Below, in pieces: positions 1-5,905 of a stretch of 8,418 nucleotides of DNA (the first letter of the stretch is position 1; each line of letters starts with the position of its first letter). The notes beneath the pieces were generated by a model. It searched no databases. It saw nothing but the letters and a program-made list of their open reading frames with translations, and had not been told where the DNA came from. This stretch comes from Kuafuiihalomonas sp964473255 (GTDB lineage Bacteria > Myxococcota > Kuafuiibacteriia > Kuafuiibacteriales > Kuafuiibacteriaceae), in assembly GCA_964473255.1 (NCBI GenBank), contig CAYYOT010000117.1, positions 1 through 8,418 of the forward strand. The letters run 5' to 3'. The position numbers and the translations under genes were made by a program.

Positions 1-30
1 TCGTTGGGCGGGACCGGCGAGGAGCAGCAC

Positions 31-1017
31 ATGTTCGCCCTGTTCGCGAAGTTCGAGGAACGCGCCCACGAGCTCGGCATGACGGTGCGTTTGCCGGTGA
101 CGATGCAGGGGCTCAGCGAATCTGACCGAGAGGCGCTCCTCGAGCAGTACGAGGCAGAGCGAGGCCTTTCCGCCGCAACGACGGCGACCCTCGACGTCGA
201 GGCCGACCCCGATTCGCCATCGCGCCGCGCCCTTTTGGCCTTCGTGCAGGGTTTTCGAACTTCCCCGTTGGGCAGACGGCTCGACTCCAACCAGCTCTCC
301 TACTTCGTGGCGAGTCGACTCGACGAGCTCTTTCAGGACGGCACCTTCCGAGTGGAGCCGATCGTCGAGGCGCTCCGCGAGCAGGGCGCCACCGACGCCG
401 ACATCTACGTTGGGATGGCCATGGCCGGACAGAAGCTGGAGAAGATGGACGTCGAGCTGGTCGAGCCATCGCTGGCGGTGCGTCCGGAAATCAAGAGTCA
501 GCTGCTTCGCCAAGCCGCGACCGCCGACGTCCCGCGAGCCCGGCCCACGGGCCCGGCGGCCGGGACGCGCGAAGAAGCCACGGAGAAAAAGCTCGAGGGC
601 TACGGCCTGCCCGGCAAGGAGAAGGCTCCCGGTCGAGCGCGCCTGATCCGAATTGCGGTCTTGGCGCTCGTGGTCGTGGGTGCGGGAGTCGGGGGCTTCC
701 TCACCCGGCCCAACCGTTCGCTCAACCCAGCCGTCTTCGCCGGGACTGTTCCCCTCGAAGACGCCAAAATGGTCGACGGTGCGTTCGTCGGTCAGATCGA
801 TTGGGAGGCGTGGCGTGGTCTGCCCGTCGCAGAGAAGGAGCAGCGACTCGAAGCGTTCGAAGCGCTGGTTCGGAAAAAGGGCCTCTTCGTCGACATGCAG
901 GTACGAGGTCCCGAGGACCAGGTCCTGATCGTGCCCTTCGGCAAGAGACTACGAGCCAGCCCGACCCTGATTCAGGAACCGTCCTCCAGTGACGAAACCG
1001 CGACTTCGGACAAATGA
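31..1017 (+). CDS. Single-pass membrane protein of unknown function
   Basis: I do not recognise this family. The frame is open to the window edge, so a longer gene cut at the left cannot be excluded. I chose the ATG at 31 because GAGGAG sits at 19-24, six bases before it; an in-frame TTG at 4 has no visible ribosome binding site. From ATG 31 the product is 328 residues. Residues 1-170 are acidic and probably helical, without cysteine clusters or a recognisable catalytic motif. Residues about 171-200 are a charged, Pro/Ala-rich linker. A basic stretch (KEKAPGRARLIR) precedes one hydrophobic helix at about residues 205-224. By the positive-inside rule this puts the first 200 residues in the cytoplasm and the last 100 in the periplasm. 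There is no signal peptide at the N-terminus. The gene converges on ptsI and the two coding regions overlap by 46 bases. Its function is unknown. Confidence 0.7.
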   Translation: MFALFAKFEERAHELGMTVRLPVTMQGLSESDREALLEQYEAERGLSAATTATLDVEADPDSPSRRALLAFVQGFRTSPLGRRLDSNQLSYFVASRLDELFQDGTFRVEPIVEALREQGATDADIYVGMAMAGQKLEKMDVELVEPSLAVRPEIKSQLLRQAATADVPRARPTGPAAGTREEATEKKLEGYGLPGKEKAPGRARLIRIAVLALVVVGAGVGGFLTRPNRSLNPAVFAGTVPLEDAKMVDGAFVGQIDWEAWRGLPVAEKEQRLEAFEALVRKKGLFVDMQVRGPEDQVLIVPFGKRLRASPTLIQEPSSSDETATSDK

Positions 1018-2780
1018 GGCGCTCCGGCACGACCCACCAGTTCGGGCACCCATTCCGCTAATCGGTCCGCGACCAAACGCTCGACGGCGGCCGCACTTTC
1101 GAGAGTCAGCGCTTCCTCGGCGAGTTGTCGGCACGAGGCCGCGTCGAGACGTCGTACCATCCGCTTCACGACCGGGATCGACGAAGCCGCCATCGATAGC
1201 TGTCGACAGCCCAGACCGACGAGCAGCGGAGTCACGAAGGGATCCGACGCGACCTCACCGCAGATGCTAACGGGGCGCACGGTACTCTTGAGAATCTGGT
1301 CGAGCACGCGAAGGACCACGGGATGGCAAGACCGAAAGAGGTAAGCCACGTCGTCGTTGGCTCGGTCGGCAGCCATCATCAGTTGAATCAAGTCGTTGGT
1401 GCCGACCGAGAAGAAGTCGCAGCGCCGTGCCAACTCCGGCAGCGTGAAGACGGAGCACGGAGTCTCGACCATCGCCCCCACCGGTAGGGCCGAATCGAAC
1501 GCCACGCCCGCCTCCGCCAAACGCCGCTTCACGTCTTCGAGTTCTTCGATCGCGGCATCGACTTCGGTCACGTCGGAGACGAAGGGAAACATGAGACGCA
1601 CCGGTCCATGCGCGCTAGCCCGCAGAACCGCCTCCAGCTGAATCCGAAAGCGGTCTCGTTCCCGAAGACTCAAACGAATGGCTCGCAGGCCGAGGGCGGG
1701 ATTGTCGCCGGCGCTCATCGACGCTCGGCCGGCGACGGGATGCTCCTTGTCTGCGCCCCAGTCGAAGGTGCGGATGGTGACGGGGCGCCCTTCCATCGCC
1801 GAGATGACCCGAGAGTAGGCTCGGGTTTGGCTCGCGACGTCGTCGACTTCCGGCTCATCGATGTAGAGGAACTCGGTGCGGTACAGCCCGATCCCTTCGC
1901 CTCCGTGCTGGAGCACCCAGTCGACTTCGCGAAAGGCTTCGATGTTGCCGAGCAGCTCGATGCGAACGCCATCGAGCGTCTCGGCGGGTAGCGTTCGGTC
2001 TGCGAGCAACGATTGCTGCTCCTGCTTGCGACGCCGGTGAAGCCCTTCGAAGCGGGTCACTTCCGCGTCCTCGGGACGCACGACCACCACACCCACGCGG
2101 CCGTCGATGATGATTCGATCACCGGACGCGATGTCGTCCATGAGTCCCTGAACCCCCAGAACGCACGGGACCTGAAGCGCTCGTGCCACGATCGCCGTGT
2201 GGGAGGTTCGGCCGCCGGACTCGGTCGCGAACGCCCGTACCCGCTTGTTGGCCAGAACCACGGTGTCGGCCGGCGAAAGGTCCGAAGCTACGACGATCGC
2301 GTCCTCGGGAAGCTCGGCCCACGGGTCAGGCGAGGAGCCGACGAGGTTACGCAGCACGCGGTCCCCCACGACGTCGACATCATCCCGACGCTCACGGAAG
2401 TAGTCCTGATCGACTTGGTCGAAGAGCTTGCGGAGATCGCGCAGCGTCATGCGGACCGCCCACTCGGCGTTCTGGCCGTCTTGCTCGATATGAGAGAGCG
2501 TGGCGTCGAAGAACGCCGCGTCCCGGAGGATCATGCGATGGGCCTGAAGCAGGTTGGAGACCTGCGAAAGACCCGACGCCTCGGCGCTCGCCTCCAGGCC
2601 CTGGACCTGCTTCTCGGAAACGTCGACCGCGTCCCGAAAGCGCTCGGCCTCGCGGACCCGGCGCTCGGGCGGTACACGAAATCGGGGCAGCCGCAAACGC
2701 CGGCGATCGAGGGCATAGGCCTCGCCGACCGCGATACCCGAGCTGACGGGGGCTCCATGATAAGTGCGGGGCGCCGTCAC
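972..2780 (-). CDS. ptsI: PTS enzyme I (phosphoenolpyruvate-protein phosphotransferase)
   Basis: EI autophosphorylates from PEP on a histidine and passes the phosphate to HPr in the cytoplasm, the first step of the phosphotransferase system. Starting at GTG 2780, the product is 602 residues. Visible landmarks are the phospho-histidine H194 in GGRTSHTAIVAR, the PEP-site arginines R301 (GLYRTEFLY), R337 (IRTFD) and R366 (NPALGLRAIR), the GTNDLIQ metal-site motif (460-466) and the catalytic C507 in VSICGEV. All the expected active-site residues appear intact. The GTG start overlaps the TGA of the EIIB-HPr gene (GTGA), with AGGAGGGG eight bases upstream, so translation is probably coupled. The frame is open much further upstream, but that part is a shadow of EIIB-HPr. 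The C-terminus runs about 30 residues beyond E. coli EI (575 residues), and the far 3' end overlaps the convergent gene on the plus strand. Confidence 0.97.
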   Translation of the reverse strand: MTAPRTYHGAPVSSGIAVGEAYALDRRRLRLPRFRVPPERRVREAERFRDAVDVSEKQVQGLEASAEASGLSQVSNLLQAHRMILRDAAFFDATLSHIEQDGQNAEWAVRMTLRDLRKLFDQVDQDYFRERRDDVDVVGDRVLRNLVGSSPDPWAELPEDAIVVASDLSPADTVVLANKRVRAFATESGGRTSHTAIVARALQVPCVLGVQGLMDDIASGDRIIIDGRVGVVVVRPEDAEVTRFEGLHRRRKQEQQSLLADRTLPAETLDGVRIELLGNIEAFREVDWVLQHGGEGIGLYRTEFLYIDEPEVDDVASQTRAYSRVISAMEGRPVTIRTFDWGADKEHPVAGRASMSAGDNPALGLRAIRLSLRERDRFRIQLEAVLRASAHGPVRLMFPFVSDVTEVDAAIEELEDVKRRLAEAGVAFDSALPVGAMVETPCSVFTLPELARRCDFFSVGTNDLIQLMMAADRANDDVAYLFRSCHPVVLRVLDQILKSTVRPVSICGEVASDPFVTPLLVGLGCRQLSMAASSIPVVKRMVRRLDAASCRQLAEEALTLESAAAVERLVADRLAEWVPELVGRAGAPHLSEVAVSSLEDGS

Positions 2781-3601
2781 TCCGTCGTCCCCTCCTGAAA
2801 GCCCCCGCGAAAGAGAGCATCGAGGCCCTCCATGAACGTCTCCGCCCCTTCGCCTTCCACCTCGACCCGGAGAAGGGTGCCGCGCGCGGCCCCCAGGGTC
2901 GTCAGCCCCAATAGACTCTTGGCATTGACCATGTGGCCGTGGCGTCCCACGCGGACGTCTCCGGCGAACCGAGCGACGTGGTGGGCGAGGACGTGCGCGG
3001 CCCGAAGATGCAGACCTCGTTCGTTGCGAACTTCCAAGTCGCGTACGACGAGATCCGTCTCGGCATCCACGAGCGTGGGCGGCGTACTGGGCACTCGGCC
3101 CGGCCGCCGGACCTGCACCGGGCGAGGGATGCCGACCGGCGAAAGAGCGGGATCGTGGGGCAGCGGTTGAACGAACACCCGGACCCCGGCCTCGTGCAGA
3201 GCCGTCAACCGCCGAGCGTCTTCCGGCCCCAGGTAGACCGCCGGGTGCATGGCTTCGGCTCCGCTGCGAGCCGGAAGATGACCGACGTTCAGCTGGTCGA
3301 TGACGGCGCCCGCTTCGAGGGCCAGCTCCACCGAAGGAAGACTGCTGAAGAGCACCAGGATGTTGCGGTCGGGGGACAAGGCCGCCAGATGCGACGCCAG
3401 GTCTGCCTCCCTGGCAAAGGAAATGCCGACCTCCTCCATCGCCGACATCTCGAGGATGTGCCGCCGCCGGGGGTCGGCCACGACCTGTCCGTCGGCGATG
3501 ACCATGTGCGCGGCCCGCAGCTCGGGCACCCAAGCATTCATGACCGTCGCGTGGACGAGCCGAGGATCGACGCGAAAGAAGCAGCGCTCCAGCTCAGCCA
3601 T
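2777..3601 (-). CDS. Fused PTS EIIB (mannose/sorbose family) - HPr protein
   Basis: One uninterrupted frame of 274 residues carries two PTS proteins. Residues about 5-152 are a mannose/sorbose-family EIIB: RVDPRLVHATV contains the phospho-acceptor H17, and VIADGQVVADP and the later IDQLNVGHL segment match the family. Residues about 153-187 are a Pro/Arg-rich linker. Residues about 188-272 are HPr: GLHLR with active-site H198 and R200, and NAKSLLGL with the regulatory S229 (the HPr Ser-46 position). The proline that normally follows the HPr arginine is alanine here (A201). ATG 3601 overlaps the EIIA stop by eight bases, with AAGGAG ten bases upstream. I see no internal start with a ribosome binding site before the HPr part, so HPr is probably made only as the fusion. 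As HPr (ptsH) it accepts phosphate from EI; as EIIB it accepts from EIIA. No EIIC/EIID is present, so a regulatory role is likely but inferred. Confidence 0.93.
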   Translation of the reverse strand: MAELERCFFRVDPRLVHATVMNAWVPELRAAHMVIADGQVVADPRRRHILEMSAMEEVGISFAREADLASHLAALSPDRNILVLFSSLPSVELALEAGAVIDQLNVGHLPARSGAEAMHPAVYLGPEDARRLTALHEAGVRVFVQPLPHDPALSPVGIPRPVQVRRPGRVPSTPPTLVDAETDLVVRDLEVRNERGLHLRAAHVLAHHVARFAGDVRVGRHGHMVNAKSLLGLTTLGAARGTLLRVEVEGEGAETFMEGLDALFRGGFQEGTTE

Positions 3602-4019
3602 CCTGCTCGCGCTCCTTGAGGATCTCGCTGGCAACGAGGACGTTGCGCTGTCCGTAGAATTTCAAGAGCTGGGCCAACCCCCAAAGGTCGGTGGCGGTGT
3701 CGATGGCGCTGGCCAGTTTCAAGAGCATGGGCAGATTCGCACCGGTCACGACCTCCACGTGGTGTTCGCCGACCAGCTGCAGCGAAACGTTGGCAGCCGT
3801 GCCGCCGAACATGTCCGCCATGATCAGGACGCCATCGCCGGTGTCGACGTGACGAACCGCGGAGCGGATGCGGGCCTCGATCTCCTCCAGCTGCTCCGAG
3901 CGGGAGACGTTGAGCGCTCGAGCCCGCTCGAACGGGCCCACGATCTCGCTGGCCGTCTCCAGGAGAGCCTCGGCCAGACGCCCGTGGCTCACGATGACGA
4001 GCCCGATCACGACTCGCAC
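3594..4019 (-). CDS. PTS EIIA component, mannose/fructose/sorbose family
   Basis: This cytoplasmic phosphocarrier takes phosphate from HPr and passes it to a mannose-family EIIB. The N-terminus, VIGLVIVSHGRLAEALLE, is the classical EIIA-Man start with phospho-acceptor histidine H12, and DGVLIMADMFGGTAANVSL is the second family signature. At about 141 residues it matches a free EIIA-Man domain; E. coli ManX has a similar domain fused to EIIB, whereas here EIIB is separate and joined to HPr instead. The start is uncertain. GTG 4019 is used here, and GTG 4010 would give the more typical MIGLVIVSHG. Neither has a clear ribosome binding site, and the bases just upstream are a C-rich tract. The gene lies 31 bases after rapZ and overlaps the EIIB-HPr gene by eight bases, so it may depend on coupled translation. 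A longer frame reaching back into rapZ is a shadow. Confidence 0.92.
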   Translation of the reverse strand: MRVVIGLVIVSHGRLAEALLETASEIVGPFERARALNVSRSEQLEEIEARIRSAVRHVDTGDGVLIMADMFGGTAANVSLQLVGEHHVEVVTGANLPMLLKLASAIDTATDLWGLAQLLKFYGQRNVLVASEILKEREQDG

Positions 4020-4026
4020 CGTACAT

Positions 4027-4041
4027 GGGGGGAGGGGGAAA
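4027..4041 (-). other. Pure pyrimidine tract ahead of the EIIA start
   Basis: Between the rapZ stop and the EIIA start the minus-strand transcript reads TTTCCCCCTCCCCCC, 15 pyrimidines in a row. It contains CCUCC, the same sequence as the ribosomal anti-Shine-Dalgarno core. This is where a purine-rich ribosome binding site would be expected. What it does is unknown; it may bind an RNA-binding protein, pair with purine-rich ribosome binding sites in the same transcript, or be neutral. Confidence 0.6.
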
Positions 4042-4050
4042 TCAATCGCT

Positions 4051-4923
4051 TCAGCGAGCCAGGTCGCGATGCCGAACCACGACGCCAACTCCTCGCGACT
4101 CCATCCACCAGGCGAGCTTGCGAACGATGGACACCGAGCGGTGACGCCCTCCCGTGCAGCCAACCGCTACGGTCAGGTAGACTTTCCCTTCCTTTTCGTA
4201 CTGTGGGATCAGGAAGTCGAGAAGGTCCTCGGCCTTGTCCAAGAAGAGCCGGCATTCCGGAAGGTCCCAAACATACGTGGCGACGGAATCGTCGAGCCCG
4301 GACAGATCGCGGAGTTCGGGCACGAAGTATGGATTCAGGAGGAAGCGAACGTCGAAGATCATGTCCGCTTCCTGCGGCACGCCGTGCTTGTATCCGAACG
4401 ATACGAGCGTCGCCGAGAGCTTGCGGCCGCGGATGTCGACGCCGAAACCGTTTTGAACCGTCTGTCGAAGGTCGTGCACGGTCATTTCGCTGGTATCGAG
4501 CGTGGCGGTCGCCATCTGCTGTAGTGGCTCCAGCATGCGCTGCTCCGCCTCGATGCCGCCACGTACCGTCCCGTCGGTGCTGAGGGGATGGCGCCGGCGG
4601 GTTTCCGAGTACCGGCGCTCTAGTGCTTCGACCGACGCATTGAAGTACACGAGCTCGACGTCGTGGCCGGCCGCCCGCAACTCTGCGAGGACGGCGGGAA
4701 CCGCGGCAAAGTCGCGCTGCCTCTCGGGCCCCGGTGGCAAAGTGGAGCTTCGGGCATCGACCACCAGCGCCAGTTGCTCGAACTGTGAGCCGAAGACATC
4801 GACCAGCTGGTCGAGAAGACGAATGGGAAGGTTGTCGATCGCGTAGAAGCCGCTGTCTTCGAGAGCGCGCAGCGCCGTCGTCTTGCCTGAGCCACTGACC
4901 CCGGTCAGGACGACGATCCGCAT
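4051..4923 (-). CDS. rapZ: RapZ, nucleotide-binding RNase adapter / regulator (YvcJ family)
   Basis: The product has 290 residues, close to E. coli RapZ (284). The N-terminal P-loop is GVSGSGKT (residues 8-15) in MRIVVLTG, followed by the family segment GFYAIDNLP (25-33) and ALVVDARS. The C-terminal domain shows YEKEGKVYLTVAVGCTGGRHRSV (around residues 245-264), the strongest RapZ signature. In E. coli RapZ binds the small RNAs GlmY and GlmZ and guides RNase E to control glucosamine-6-phosphate synthase; relatives in other phyla bind nucleotides and their targets are less clear. The basic tail that helps E. coli RapZ bind RNA is largely missing, since the protein ends at RHRDLAR. I chose ATG 4923 because the domain begins there; the longer open frame upstream is antisense to menB. 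No ribosome binding site precedes the ATG (upstream bases are GTCGCCCCC). Linkage to hprK and PTS genes is common in proteobacteria. Confidence 0.96.
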   Translation of the reverse strand: MRIVVLTGVSGSGKTTALRALEDSGFYAIDNLPIRLLDQLVDVFGSQFEQLALVVDARSSTLPPGPERQRDFAAVPAVLAELRAAGHDVELVYFNASVEALERRYSETRRRHPLSTDGTVRGGIEAEQRMLEPLQQMATATLDTSEMTVHDLRQTVQNGFGVDIRGRKLSATLVSFGYKHGVPQEADMIFDVRFLLNPYFVPELRDLSGLDDSVATYVWDLPECRLFLDKAEDLLDFLIPQYEKEGKVYLTVAVGCTGGRHRSVSIVRKLAWWMESRGVGVVVRHRDLAR

Positions 4924-5010
4924 GGGGGCGACGTACCATCGCTCCGCTCGCGAGTCACGGCCGCGGGCTTTCCGGTTCCGACCGTCGGTCCGAACGGCTA
5001 TGGGACGAAA
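4924..5010. promoter_or_regulatory. Divergent intergenic region between rapZ and menB
   Basis: These 87 bases separate the two divergent starts and must hold any promoter for menB. They probably also hold one for rapZ, because the upstream minus-strand genes are cut off by menB. I see no convincing pair of -35/-10 boxes. There is an 8-base perfect palindrome CTCGCGAG at 4947-4954, and a longer imperfect palindrome at 4973-4997 listed separately. Confidence 0.5.
4973..4997. promoter_or_regulatory. Imperfect 25-base palindrome, candidate operator
   Basis: The sequence is symmetric about base 4985, and 10 of 12 pairs match; the two mismatches are 4979/4991 and 4974/4996. The core TTCCGACCG-T-CGGTCCGAA spans 4976-4994. 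It ends 13 bases before the menB ATG, where a repressor could block transcription, or where the menB leader RNA could fold. No regulator is known from this window, so the operator call is inference. Confidence 0.4.
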
Positions 5011-5901
5011 ATGGTCTCTACGATCTTCCGCGCACAACGCTGGACGCCGGTTCCGGGTTTCGAGCTCGAAGACCTGACCTACCATAGAGCCAATGACCTC
5101 GGCTGCGTACGGATCGCCTTCGACCGGCCGGAGGTGCGCAATGCGTTTCGTCCGCAGACCGTCGACGAGCTCTACCGCGTCCTGGAGCATGCCCGCGTCA
5201 CCAGCGATGTGGGCTGCGTCCTATTGACCGGGAACGGACCGTCGCCCAAGGACGGGGGCTGGGCGTTCTGCTCCGGGGGCGATCAACGAATCCGCGGGCC
5301 GGATGGCTATCGATATGACGGTCCCGAGGCACCGGATCCCGCCCGACTCGGGCGACTGCACATTCTCGAAGTGCAGCGATTGATCCGATTCATGCCCAAG
5401 ATCGTCATCGCGGTCGTCCCCGGCTGGGCCGTGGGCGGCGGTCATAGCCTGCACGTCGTGTGCGACCTGACGCTGGCCAGCCGGCAGCACGCCGTCTTCA
5501 AACAGACCGACCCCGACGTCGCGAGCTTCGACTCTGGCTACGGGTCGGCGCTCTTGGCCAGGCAGGTCGGGCAGAAACGAGCCCGCGAGATCTTCTTCTT
5601 GGGCCGCAACTACACCGCAGAAGAGGGCTTCGAGGTGGGCATGGCCAACGCGGTCGTCGACAACGCGGAGCAGGAGGACGTGGCCCTGGAGTGGGCGGCC
5701 GAGATCAATCGGAAGAGCCCCACGGCGATGCGCATGCTCAAGTACGGCTTCAATCTCCCCGACGAAGGGCTCGTCGGCCAGCAGCTGTTTGCGGGCGAAG
5801 CCACCCGACTCGCCTACGGAACCGATGAAGCACGCGAGGGCCGGGACGCTTTCCTCGAAAAGCGACCACAGGACTACTCCAAGTTCCCCTGGTACTACTA
5901 G
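5011..5901 (+). CDS. menB: 1,4-dihydroxy-2-naphthoyl-CoA synthase (MenB)
   Basis: MenB closes the second ring of the menaquinone nucleus, turning O-succinylbenzoyl-CoA into 1,4-dihydroxy-2-naphthoyl-CoA. The 296-residue product is a crotonase-fold enzyme with FDRPEVRNAFRP (37-48), DGGWAFCSGGDQRIRG (81-96), the oxyanion-hole region VGGGHSLHVVCDL (141-153), and a C-terminus ending in RDAFLEKRPQDYSKFPWYY. These long motifs distinguish MenB from ordinary enoyl-CoA hydratases. Numbering runs 18 behind M. tuberculosis MenB as I recall it, placing D167, S172, D174 and Y269 at its D185, S190, D192 and Y287. The Asp at 167, where E. coli has Gly, indicates the bicarbonate-independent type. The start is ATG 5011, with a weak GGGA upstream; the N-terminus (FRAQRW..GFELEDLTYHR) also fits the family. 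It lies alone, opposite to the surrounding PTS genes, and its stop is four bases from that of hprK. Confidence 0.96.
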   Translation: MVSTIFRAQRWTPVPGFELEDLTYHRANDLGCVRIAFDRPEVRNAFRPQTVDELYRVLEHARVTSDVGCVLLTGNGPSPKDGGWAFCSGGDQRIRGPDGYRYDGPEAPDPARLGRLHILEVQRLIRFMPKIVIAVVPGWAVGGGHSLHVVCDLTLASRQHAVFKQTDPDVASFDSGYGSALLARQVGQKRAREIFFLGRNYTAEEGFEVGMANAVVDNAEQEDVALEWAAEINRKSPTAMRMLKYGFNLPDEGLVGQQLFAGEATRLAYGTDEAREGRDAFLEKRPQDYSKFPWYY

Positions 5902-5905
5902 CGAG

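Noticed and set aside
2781..3533. N-terminal extension of ptsI to an 853-residue protein
   Set aside because: The extra part lies in another frame of EIIB-HPr and is Arg/Gly/Ser-rich junk. EI homology starts right after GTG 2780, which has a good ribosome binding site.
3538..4026. Minus-strand frame starting at the only ATG near the EIIA start
   Set aside because: It gives an Arg-rich peptide in the wrong frame; the EIIA motifs lie in the frame read from GTG.
3300..4583. Long plus-strand open frame of 427 codons across rapZ, EIIA and EIIB-HPr
   Set aside because: It is antisense to three clearly recognisable genes and its translation is low-complexity Arg/Ser-rich, as expected of a GC-rich shadow frame.
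4924..5190. Extension of RapZ upstream to 5190
   Set aside because: The extra residues are antisense to the menB 5' end and its leader, and the RapZ fold begins at MRIVVLTG.
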